A DNA stretch of 64,000 bases from Isochrysis galbana (lineage: Eukaryota; Haptophyta; Isochrysidales; Isochrysidaceae). Of this stretch, positions 50,521-60,100 are shown one piece after another. The position numbers and the translations under genes are program-made. Each line of letters opens with the position of its first letter. The first letter of the stretch is position 1. The notes under the pieces are model-generated. The model saw only the letters and a list, made by a program, of their open reading frames with translations, had not been told where the DNA came from and did no database searches. The stretch lies in contig CM030931.1 of the NCBI GenBank assembly GCA_018136815.1, forward strand, positions 9,114,989 through 9,178,988. Reading direction: 5' to 3'.

Positions 50521-51662
50521 ACGAATTGGGCTGGCCCATAGGGCCTGAGGGCAATGAGGAAGGGGCGAAGCCGGCGGCAGGCGCGGAGAGGGAGACCACT
50601 TCGGAGGTGCTGACGGGCTGAAGCCCATCAGCAGAGGAAGGCGGGCAGGCGGGCTTGAGCGAGGGCGGTCGACGAGTAGTTGGACGAACGCGGGCTGGAG
50701 ACCGGAGATGAGGACTGGGAGGACGATGAAGATGGGGAGCTATAGCGGCGGCGGCGGCGGGTCTTCTTCTTGTTTTTATGAGCCTTTTTAGATTTCGGTG
50801 AGGAGCGAGGGAGCGGCGGTGGAGGAGGCAAAACAGTTTCGCCGCCATCTTCGGATGGAGGTGGAGGCGGGCTGGCTGCCTGGACTGGTGTAGGAGGGAG
50901 TCGGCCCCGTTCAATCGCGTTGGTGACTGCGGCGAGCTGCTGTGAGAATTGGGCGGCCATGGCCTGCATGGGCTCAATGTAACGCAGCTCGACGGGGTTG
51001 AGCCCCGGTGAAGCCGACGAAGTTGGCGGCGGAGCCGTAGCAGACGGTGGAGAAGGAGAGAGATGAAGAAGGGAGTCGGGCAGCAGGCCCGGGGCCTCTC
51101 CACAACGAGACGGCTGACTTGGGGCGACCGAGGCGACCGAGAGGCGTTCGAGCGATGGATGGTAGGGCTCGTAGGCGGCCTCCGAGTCCGATGGTAATGG
51201 TGGCGGTGCCTCGAGACATACGCGAGAAGAGGGGAGGAATCCTTCCAGAGGATTATCCTCACCCTGGAAAGACTCGGGCTTGGACCTGTCCTCCATGGGC
51301 TCCGGCGGCGATGGCGGAGATGATGGTGGGGGGACCGCAGAGAGATCAGGAGGCGAGGGAAGGGAGGGCATCATCTCCCCCTGTGAAGGTGGTGGTGGAT
51401 GCCCATCCGGAGAGGAGAAAGGGGGCAGGGCAGGCATGATGCCCGACTCTGCAGAGGTGGGGGTGGCCCCCATTGAGACGTCCAGCGCGGGACGCACCGG
51501 GAACGATTCTACACCTGACGAATTGGGCTGGCCCATAGGGCCTGAGGGCAATGAGGAAGGGGCGAAGCCGGCGGCAGGCGCGGAGAGGGAGACCACTTCG
51601 GAGGTGCTGACGGGCTGAAGCCCGTCAGCAGAGGAAGGCGGGCAGGCGGGCTTGAGCGAGGG
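50521..51662. repeat. Direct duplication of a 145-bp gag leader segment
   Basis: 50521-50665 and 51518-51662 are near-identical (one difference noted: aagcccatcag versus aagcccgtcag), 997 bp apart, same orientation. The segment encodes the beginning of the proline-rich ORF on the minus strand. It may be a tandem or nested insertion scar. Confidence 0.85.
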
Positions 51663-51686
51663 CGAGGACGGCGGCGAGAGCGACAT
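50628..51686 (-). CDS. Proline/serine-rich gag-like ORF of an LTR retroelement
   Basis: 353 codons from MSLSPPSSPSLKPACPP. The protein is Pro/Ser-rich with a helical segment IEPMQAMAAQFSQQLAAVTN, then a basic run KSKKAHKNKKKTRRRRRY. This resembles the N-terminal and nucleic-acid-binding parts of a gag, but no zinc knuckle or capsid signature is seen, so the call depends on context: repeated leaders, LTR-like flanks and nearby gypsy fragments. A shorter frame at 50024-50218 starts similarly (MSAPSSRSPSPKPVLPPS), suggesting a second, truncated copy downstream. Confidence 0.45.
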   Translation of the reverse strand: MSLSPPSSPSLKPACPPSSADGLQPVSTSEVVSLSAPAAGFAPSSLPSGPMGQPNSSGVESFPVRPALDVSMGATPTSAESGIMPALPPFSSPDGHPPPPSQGEMMPSLPSPPDLSAVPPPSSPPSPPEPMEDRSKPESFQGEDNPLEGFLPSSRVCLEAPPPLPSDSEAAYEPYHPSLERLSVASVAPSQPSRCGEAPGLLPDSLLHLSPSPPSATAPPPTSSASPGLNPVELRYIEPMQAMAAQFSQQLAAVTNAIERGRLPPTPVQAASPPPPPSEDGGETVLPPPPPLPRSSPKSKKAHKNKKKTRRRRRYSSPSSSSSQSSSPVSSPRSSNYSSTALAQARLPAFLC

Positions 51687-51999
51687 CGAACGAGCGGCGA
51701 GAGGCGAGGGTGAGTGTGAGGAGGGCTGTGATGGCAAGGGCTGGCGAGGAGAGGCGAGGCTGTAGGGTATGAGTGTTACGAGAGCGAGAGCGACGAGAGC
51801 GAGAGCGACGACGGATGACGACTGACGACAGGACGACGGACAACGACACCCAGGAAAACACTCCGACTCTCGCCCCACGACTTTCTCACATAACTCGACT
51901 AAAATCAAACCCAGACACTCCGGCCAGACAACGACGGACGACGATCAGAAGGCGATCTGTCGGCGATCCCGTCTGGAAGGGGAATCGCACCATAACGGA

Positions 52000-52634
52000 A
52001 ACGAGGGGCAATCCTGCCGCACAAGATTCCAAGAGACCTACCAAATAAGACGAAAGGAGTGCGATGTGCCTAAGGGGGAGATACGAAGAGGTCGTAAATT
52101 AAACCTGATTGCCCCCAGAAGCAGATAAAGAACCGCTGTAGAGATAGCAAATTAAACCTATTTGCGAGGCGCCTGGGAGGAAGAAAGGTGGGGAAACTTC
52201 CCTTCTCTTTCGAGAGAAAGAGAGAGGGCGCTCCACAACCCACGATCCCATGCATCCAAGCGAAGCTTTTGACCGAGAACGAGAACGAGAGAATTATAAC
52301 GATAAATACCGAATGACGAAGAGAAGCCTAACGAGTGTCGATTCGCGAATGCGACAAGATGTATAGAGTATCTTGTTTGCTAGCACGCCAAGCGAGGCAT
52401 GCGCCAACCGCCAAGCGCCCCCCCCCTCCCCCTCCCCCCCTTCTATCGCGGGGGTCAGTTGCCGATGACCGATGAGGGCTACGGTCCCACAGCACTAGAG
52501 TTAAACCACCACAAGCAGAAAACTCTACTATCTACTACTCTACTAGAGTACTCTAGTAGTATTTATTTTCGGGGAGGGAGGGGGGAGGCCGGGTGCCCCC
52601 CCCCCCCCTCACCCCCCTGCAAGGGCGCGGCCGC
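52000..52634. other. LTR-like flank and short promoter interval before the MATE gene
   Basis: 52215-52355 is the second copy of the dispersed repeat at 30175-30335. After it come C-rich tracts, a short ctactactctactagagtac palindrome-rich stretch near 52535, and the ATG at 52635. No other gene. Confidence 0.5.
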
Positions 52635-54224
52635 ATGGCGTCGGCAGCGCTCGCGGCGCTCTTCTTCGTTCAGCCGGCGCTCGCGCTGCATGGGGCGGCG
52701 CGACCGGCGGTGCGGGCGAGAGCGGCGACGCAGATACTGAGCCACGCCGACGCGCCTAGCCTCTTCCCGCCCGCTGACGTCCGCCGTTCGCTCGACCGTG
52801 AGCTTGGTGCGATTGCGCTCCCCTCGCTCGCTGCCCTCTCGTGCGAGAACCTGCTCTCTCTCGTGGACACGCTCTACATAGGCCGGCTGGGCGCGGTGCA
52901 GATGGGGGCAGCGGGCGTCGGCATCGCAGCCACCTACTCCTTCGCCAAGCTCTTCGGCGATCCCCTCACGAAGACGTCGACCTCGCTGGTCGCCGGCAAG
53001 GAGGGCGATGACCTGCTTTCGTCAGTGCTGGCTGCGCTCGCGCTCGCCCTCTTCCTGGGCCTGGTGCAGACCACTGCCTTCACACTTTTCGCGCCGCGCA
53101 TCGTCAGCGGCTTTGGGGCGGCAGCAACTTCACCCCTCGCCGCACCCGCCGCCTCCTACCTGCGTCTTCGCTCACTCGGGGCGCCTGCCGTCACACTCCT
53201 TCTCGTGATGCAAGGCATCTACCGCGGGCTCGGCGACACGCTGACCCCGCTGCTCTGCACGCTGAGCGGCGCTGCTGTGAACGCGGTCCTCGACCCAATA
53301 TTGATTTTCCGATTCGGCCTGGGCTGCTCGGGTGCAGCCGCCGCCACGGCAGTCGCCAACTATGTGTCTGCTGTGCCCCTACTTGTCCTATTGATCCGGC
53401 GCCTCAGCGCGACTAACGCGGCATCCTCGCGAGGCCGACTGCGCCTTCCCCCGGCCCGATCGCTCCGATTGGCAGCGCGTGGCTACGTCAGCGCAGGGGC
53501 AACCATATACGTGCGCACCGTGGGCAAGCTTTGGGGATATTCGTATGCTGCGCGAGCAGCAACATCATTGGGGCCTGTGCCGGCTGCCGCGTACGCACTC
53601 ACCTTCCAGCTAGGTGTTGCAACGACCCAGCTGTGTGAGGCGGTTTCTCTTGCGATGCAAGCGCTGCTTTCACGTGAGCTAAACCGTTACTCTGCTCTTG
53701 TGGCGAGCTTGGCCGGCCGCGAGAGCACCTCTAGCTCGCCAACAGGGAGCAAGTCATTCGAGCCTGAGAGCACAGTTGCGACAACAGCGGAAGCGGCCTC
53801 ATGTCAGGCCAACGCTCGGCATGTGCTGCGCCGTGGCTTGCTTTTAGGTGGTAGCTTTGCGTCCGCGCTCTCACTCATTACGTGGGCATGCCGTCGTGCC
53901 GCCGTGGGAGCGCTGACGTCGAACCTTGAGGTGCGCGAGGCGGCAGTGGCAGTGATGCCCCTTGTCCTCGTCACTCAAGTACTAAAGGGGCTCGCCTACC
54001 CTTCTAATGCGGTGCTAATGGGAGGGAGCGACTGGCTCGCCTCAACCATTGCCATGTGGGCCTCATCAGCAGTGCTTGTGTGTCTTCTAACCTCGGGAGT
54101 CTTAGGCGTCGGTCTGGCTCCCGTGTGGGCAGCTCTTGCTGCTTGCTTTGCAATGCAAGTTTGCACCGCCATGGGACGCGTTATTAGCAAGACCGGGCCG
54201 TGGCGCGTTTTGCGGCGGTCGTAA
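52635..54224 (+). CDS. MATE-family transporter, probably plastid-targeted
   Basis: A 529-residue single exon. The N-terminus MASAALAALFFVQPALALHG looks like a cleavable signal peptide, followed by an Arg/Ala-rich stretch that could act as a transit peptide. The MATE core starts at about residue 60: GAIALPSLAALSCENLLSLV then DTLYIGRLGAVQMGAAGVG. Further signatures are TSTSLVAGKEGDD, SYLRLRSLGAPAVTLLLVMQ, GIYRGLGDTLTPLLC and DPILIFRFGLGCSGAAAATA in the first half. The second half has AAYALTFQLGVATTQLCEAV, SLAMQALLSREL and LKGLAYPSNAVLMGGSDW. Twelve membrane spans are likely. MATE proteins exchange Na+ or H+ for organic cations or metabolites; the sequence is nearest in style to DinF/EDS5-like plastid members. 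Substrate is unknown. Confidence 0.93.
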   Translation: MASAALAALFFVQPALALHGAARPAVRARAATQILSHADAPSLFPPADVRRSLDRELGAIALPSLAALSCENLLSLVDTLYIGRLGAVQMGAAGVGIAATYSFAKLFGDPLTKTSTSLVAGKEGDDLLSSVLAALALALFLGLVQTTAFTLFAPRIVSGFGAAATSPLAAPAASYLRLRSLGAPAVTLLLVMQGIYRGLGDTLTPLLCTLSGAAVNAVLDPILIFRFGLGCSGAAAATAVANYVSAVPLLVLLIRRLSATNAASSRGRLRLPPARSLRLAARGYVSAGATIYVRTVGKLWGYSYAARAATSLGPVPAAAYALTFQLGVATTQLCEAVSLAMQALLSRELNRYSALVASLAGRESTSSSPTGSKSFEPESTVATTAEAASCQANARHVLRRGLLLGGSFASALSLITWACRRAAVGALTSNLEVREAAVAVMPLVLVTQVLKGLAYPSNAVLMGGSDWLASTIAMWASSAVLVCLLTSGVLGVGLAPVWAALAACFAMQVCTAMGRVISKTGPWRVLRRS

Positions 54225-54810
54225 CACACCGCGCGAGTAATGGCGTTGGGCGCAGGTCTCATGGGTAACCGAGACTAGAGTATTGCACCTCCCCTCTGCT
54301 TGGACTTCCTACTGTTGGCACAACTGATGACTCGAATCAATGCTGGGGGAACGGGTTGGAGCAGCTAAAAGTTCAACTACTACTACTATTATAATCGCTT
54401 TTTATAATCAACTTCTTGATTTTCCAAACCCCGCTAGGCAGACATGCCTGACTGCAGTAGGGACAGGAAGATTGTGGTGGGCTGAGTGAAGCTGTGGCTG
54501 TGGTACGATTGGGTATGAGTGAGGAATGGGATGTAACATGGGATGTATGATGGCTCACTGGGAGCATGGAGCATGGAAGGCGGGCAGTGAGAGAGCGAGG
54601 GAGCACACGGGGACGGGGCTGAGATCATGGTCGCACTCTCAGCCGACATGGGCTGCCGCGGCACGAGGACCGGGGACGAAGAGCAAACGAGGAGAGGCAC
54701 GCCTGATGGCGGGGGGGAGCAAAGGCCGGGAGAGTGGATGGAGGTGTAGAAAGTTCTGCTACGTTAGTAGAAAGTAGAGGGTCCACGGCCGCGTGTGCGG
54801 TGAGACTATT
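54225..54810. other. Interval with no recognised feature
   Basis: No gene seen; Ser/Pro-rich minus-strand frames near 54434-54828 resemble those in the gag-like region and may be further retroelement debris. Confidence 0.35.
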
Positions 54811-55165
54811 AAGAAATTCATTTATCACTACAGTGGACCGTACCGTGTCGCTGAGGCGCTCGGTGGTGGTCGCTACCGTTTACGTTTACGCGATCAGGAA
54901 AATCGCCTCCTCTCTGAGGAGGTGCATGTCACTAACCTCCGCCCCTACTACACACTCACGCAGACAGAGACCCACTCCAAGACGATGAGTTCATTGTGGA
55001 GCCCCTTCTAGATCGCAAGGGCCAGGGAGATAATCGCTGCCACCTTGTCAAGTGGCGCGGTTATGCGCGATCTTCTGCCACACGGGAACCAATGGCCGAG
55101 CTGCTATGGCCGCCGCTGTGCAGGTGCATCCCGCTCTGCTCAGAGCAGACCCCCCACACGACCTG
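54811..55165 (+). pseudogene. Chromovirus (Ty3/gypsy) integrase end with chromodomain
   Basis: KKFIYHYSGPYRVAEALGGG and LLSEEVHVTNLRPYYT are the gypsy integrase tail. After a +1 shift near 54960 the sequence reads LQDDEFIVEPLLDRKGQGDN then HLVKWRGYARSSATREPMAE, a canonical chromodomain (VKWRGY). Chromodomains at this position direct integration to marked chromatin. Catalytic parts are absent. Downstream text at 55188-55243 resembles 7795-7855. Confidence 0.88.
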
Positions 55166-55699
55166 AGCCCCTAAGTAGAGCACGAGGGGAGTTGCCGCAA
55201 GGCGGGGGGTAAGGGTGAGGAAGGAGAAGGGGCGTGGCTACGAGAACATGACCCAGTGCCACGTGTGAGGCGAGAAAAATAAAAGGTTTTTTTTATTCTC
55301 ATTAGCCCGGTCACTCACTAGGGGGGTGCGAAGGGCACCATCTGTAATGGGCAAACGAAGGCCTAAATACGCTCCCTATAGGTTCCGGTATGGGAGATCA
55401 GCAAAAAAAAACCGGGGGTCTTCCGGCAAAATTTTCGAAAAATACCCGATTTCAGGCCTCTGACGGCCGTGCGGAAATATGTCAGGCCCCCCTCCGGTAT
55501 TATTTTACCGATGGCCTTCATGCGCGCCTCTCGCAGCGAAACACGAAACCATGGGCATCGGCAGCTGACCCGGACCAAAGATCCTGGTTCTATACACACA
55601 GCAATATATTTTCACTATGTTTTTATGGACTTGAACGTGTACGTAAGTATCGCAAAAACTAAAGACGCTAACCGTTAAAAACACCAAGGGCTCGAGAAC
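55166..55699. other. Downstream retroelement flank, no gene
   Basis: Probably a decayed 3' end or LTR of the chromovirus up to about 55310. The rest has only short frames. Confidence 0.35.
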
Positions 55700-56059
55700 C
55701 CAACTTCGACCCGCGACCGGGGGCGCCACGAGGCCGTTCGAGTCACCGCTCACCATATGGATGCCGCTACGAGCACCAAAGTGCGGTATGCCGCCCTCAC
55801 AGCCACGCCAATCGCGCCCGCCGCCCCCGCGCACTGCGTCGAAATCGGCCGCTTGCGGCCCCCGGTGATGACGTCGTCACGCCTCAAGACGCGCCCTGAG
55901 TGCCCAACTTCGACCCGCGACCGGGGGCGCCACGAGGCCGTTCGAGTCACCGCTCGCCAAATGGATGCCGCTACCAGCACCAAAGTGCGGTATGCCGCCC
56001 TCACAGCCACGCCAATCGCGCCCGCCGCCCCCGCGCACTGCGTCGAAATCGGCCGCTTG
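55700..56059. repeat. Two direct copies of a 156-bp segment, 204 bp apart
   Basis: 55700-55855 and 55904-56059 are nearly identical (ccaacttcgacccgcgacc ... cgaaatcggccgcttg), separated by 48 bp. A plus-strand frame (55757-56620) and minus-strand frames stay open through both copies, but none shows a domain. It could be part of a repetitive gene or a retroelement. Confidence 0.8.
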
Positions 56060-56640
56060 AGGCACATGAGCCCTGGGCTCAATGCGCTCGCCTCGGCGAA
56101 CGGCCTCCATGAGGGCCTGAACTTCTGGCAGCGCTCGCCAGCGCTCGCCAGCGTCCCAGGGGCCGGCCTCATGGAGGTCGGGCCGTGTCGAATTATCGTA
56201 TGCCTGCGGCGCGATGGGCGGGGATATGTCACTACCGGACTGTGGGACCCTCGAGATCGAGCGTGCGACCCACCAGGGACCTCCCACATCCCTCGCGAGG
56301 CGCTTGAGCTTGGCCTCCTCACCAGCTGGCAGCCATTGCGAGGCCGACAGCCGGCGATCGGCCGACGCGGAACCTCCGCGTTTCTTATGGGGATTCGCCC
56401 GACATTCACTGCTTTGATTCCCTCACGCGCGCAATCCTCCCATTCTCCCAAAATAGACCTCCATGGGCCGGACAAGGCGGGGGAGTCACTCACCGACGCC
56501 ATGGATTTTCGTGGGGTAGAGGGGGTTCGCGGGGGGGGGGGGGGGCAGGTAAGGGGGGTCCCTGGGGAATCCTTGGACACCCAGGAGGGATGGAAAATAG
56601 TTGTTAAAAAGCGTGAGTGACCGGCCTATTCTCATTTAAA
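56060..56640. other. GC-rich interval with open frames but no recognised protein
   Basis: The plus frame to 56620 and the minus frame DLHEAGPWDAGERWRALPEV both look protein-like in places. Without a domain I cannot choose. A G run lies at about 56531-56546. Confidence 0.3.
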
Positions 56641-56669
56641 CAGAGCCCCACTTCAGCAATTCCATCGAG

Positions 56670-57030
56670 GCTTCGAACCAAAGCCACTTCCGATTCTCCC
56701 CACATGAGTTCCGCCCAAAGAAGCACTTCCGAACCCCTTTCCGTCACATAATCGCTTCCGACCCCTTCTCCATCACTAAAGCTTTGCATCACAGAAGCGT
56801 TACCGAACCTCTCCATCACTAAAGCTCTCCATCATAGAAGCGCTTTCGACCCCCTCTCCGTCAAAGAAGCTCTCAATCACAAAAGCGCTTCCGAAACCCA
56901 GGAGCGCTTCTTACCCGCCCTCCAGTATAGAAGCTCTTTGTCGCAGAAGCGATTCCGATGCCCGCTCCTAGAAGCGCTTCTGAACCCCTTTCCATCATAG
57001 ACGCTCTCCATCACAGAAGCACTTTCGAGC
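56670..57030. repeat. Degenerate tandem repeat field
   Basis: About fifteen imperfect copies of a unit such as agaagcgcttccgaacccc, separated by ctctccatcac-type text, fill this stretch. It lies downstream of the giant gene's stop codon. Confidence 0.8.
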
Positions 57031-57141
57031 TAGTAAATTAGATAGTAGTACTAAAATTTTGTATACCCTTCAGGTTGGCCTTCCTCCTCGTCAAATCTCG
57101 TTGGCATTGGTCTAGAGGTCACCCACCTCCTCGGGCATCCA

Positions 57142-60100
57142 TCATCTATCAGGAAGGATCCACTCGGTGCCGACGATCGCTCCGCCATCAGACAACTTTG
57201 TTGCCGTTGTCATGTCATTTTCGCGAGCTGCTTCCTCGGAATCATTCTGCGCCCGAGCACCGACCGAGCTAGGCATTGTATATGGGTCGGAGCCGAATGG
57301 TACCGTGTCCATTTGTGCGGCCTCAAGTTGCGCTTCCTCCAATACCAACTCCTCATCTTGCCATTCCACGAGACTCTCACTCGCACCGGGCGGCGGCCAT
57401 TCCCTGATTGCGTTAGTGTTGTGCGAGGCGGCTTCTTCCGAAGGCTTCGTATTTATCGGGTTTCCCTTGAATGCTGGGCCTGGGAAGGGTCTCCGCATGT
57501 CGACACCGTCCCGCGGCTCGATGTCCAGCACCAACATCAAACCACCGCCGGGTTCCACACGGAGTGCCTCGCTGCGGAGGCCAAAACTATCGGTGGCTTC
57601 ATCGCTTGGTATTGAATCGCGACGAGAATCGCGACGAGTTGCCTCGCCTAGGTGCTCACCAAAATCTCCCTTCACAAATTCGAGGGCGAGGGGTGGCACG
57701 CGTGATTGCACTCCCACAATAGTTGGTGCCCATAGACGTGGCAAGTCAAGCGCAGAAGGAAGCCCAGGAAGCCCAGCGGACGCACTTAGCGTCGCATCTA
57801 GCTCAAGGCTTGCCTCCTGCACTATGCGAGTAGAGCTACGCCGTTGCACATTGAGAAGGGGAGCCAAGGTCGACCAATTTAACAAGAGATTGCACGTCTC
57901 CTCTTCCGATGCCCATGACGCCATTACAACCAATGCTTGCCCCGATGCACCAGCCGATATCCCAGGAAGCACGAAGGCGCTGGAGAGGACTTCTTCCGAA
58001 ATCCGACCGTCGCATTCAGCGACAACCACAGGATCATCTTCCCACCAGCCTAATGTGATCGGTGGTGCCATCCCACTCGAACGAAGGCGGGTGGGATCTC
58101 GGTGAGGGGCGTTGCCGCTGTGAAATCCCATGGCGCTCCACATACGCCAGAGCGATTGGGGGTGCCCGGTACTAGGTCGTGCCGCCATCCCAAACAGCAT
58201 GGACCGAAATACGTTTTGATCGCGCATCGTATCACCTGCCTGTCCAAATGGGATTCCTGAAACCTCCACAAGCCAGTACGCAGGGTCTCTTTCGTAAGAC
58301 GCGCCCTCACCCAGCCATAGTGAATCCACGTATGGAAACAAGCCCATAAATTGCAGTGCAGGGCTCACCATGCCGTATTGATTACCCAAAAAGTTATTGC
58401 CGCAATGCAAGTCAATCCTGCCAGTGAGATCTCGGTGAGCCGTGTTGTTGATCGAGGCAGTCTTCCCGCCGCCGGCCGCCGTACGCCGCCGATCGCGGAC
58501 TGCTTGGTCTAGCAAGCGGCGCACCCGACGCATGACCAAATTAGAGAAGCCAATACCGTCGTAGTATAGCGCGTCCAAGTCTAGGAACAAGTTGGAACGC
58601 GGATTGAGCGCAGCGGCCACCCCCTCCACATACCTGAACATGAAGGCGAGAGGACCTTGTGAGCTATGCGCCCTGGAGAGGACGTTGGCCTCAAGCTAGG
58701 CGTGTCGGTAGCTGCGCAGTCGTGGCTTGTGGATTGGGTCGGCATTCGTCCCAATTCAGCAATCACAGTTCGCTACTCACCAATTTGCTAGGCGAGAAAG
58801 TCCGTCCACACACACTGCTGAGTCGAACCCGCCGTCAAAAGACGCGTCAACTTCAATCGGCCCCTTGGAGAGCGGGCATTGCCAGCATGGTGAAATTCCA
58901 GGACCCAGCTGCTCTCTCATCCATGAGTCGCCCCCCCCGTTGCCGGGCAGCAACACCTCATGGCCGAGCGATCGTAGCGCCCAAAGCTCAGGAGTTGCGG
59001 TAGACAACTCTCTCACGGTGTAATAGGCACCGACACGCAACACGCCGGCTCCACGAGCAGTAGCAGCGTATCGCCGCAGCGGAAATACGGTCCGGTCGCC
59101 TTGGACGTAGTTGATGTAGGGGTTCAGCGAGGGGACTCCCTGATGAACGTTCACGGCGGTAGCTCCAGACGAGGCCACCTCGGCAGCGGTGGAAGGAGTC
59201 CCATCAGGATATCCCACCTGAGAATATCGCTCCGCCCAGTGAGACGCCCAAGGAGGGCCAGGTCGACAAGGTGTGATCAGCAGTTCGAATTGGAACACCA
59301 CTTCCTCCCCTGCAGAGAGAGCTCGAGGGCCGGCAAAGGCGACGAGTTCCCCATTTGCAGAAAGCTCGACGCCGCCGTGTCCTTGATTATGCCAGGATGC
59401 CGGCAGCTCGGACTCGCTGAGGATGGCTTGTGGCGATTGGAATGTGCGCGCAGTCCCGCTCAATTTGAAACGAACGCCCGCACGTGCACCGCCTGCCCAA
59501 AGCATATGATTCCCTTGGCCCGCCCTCCATCGCCATCGATGCGGCGCTGACTTGGCCAACGTCCCTCCGGGCAAGCCAAGGCCCATCACAAACCGTGCAG
59601 CGGCGGCGGATAGGGGGATCACGAGTCGACAATCGGAGAGACGCACGTCCACAGTCGCACGCAACCGGATGGAAATGAAAGCCTGTGCGTCAAATTCAAA
59701 TCGGCCATCGACGTACATTTGCAAGGCGCCCTGGGGCAGGAAGAGTGGGATGCGTCTCGTTTCATCGCTGCCCGAGCGGTCTCCGGCGATCCCTCCACTT
59801 CGATCTCCATTAATTTTGTCTTGGGGGCGTACGCCGCTGAGTATGCCTGCGCCTCCCGTGGCGCCCTGAAAAGCATCAGATGCGAAGCCAACGGCTGCAG
59901 CCTCCACTTGCGCCTCCTCGCTTTCCATCTCTGCCGACCAGAACAGTTGTCCTCCGCGCTCTCTCGCGCGGCCCGTCCTAGCTGAACCGTCCTTACTGGT
60001 TATCGCAGAGGCCTCTGAAACTGTGCCCCACGTCAATATAGACGGTGGGCGCGAGGACACAGCTGTTGCTGCTTCAATCGCTGCGGAAAGAGCATCAGCC

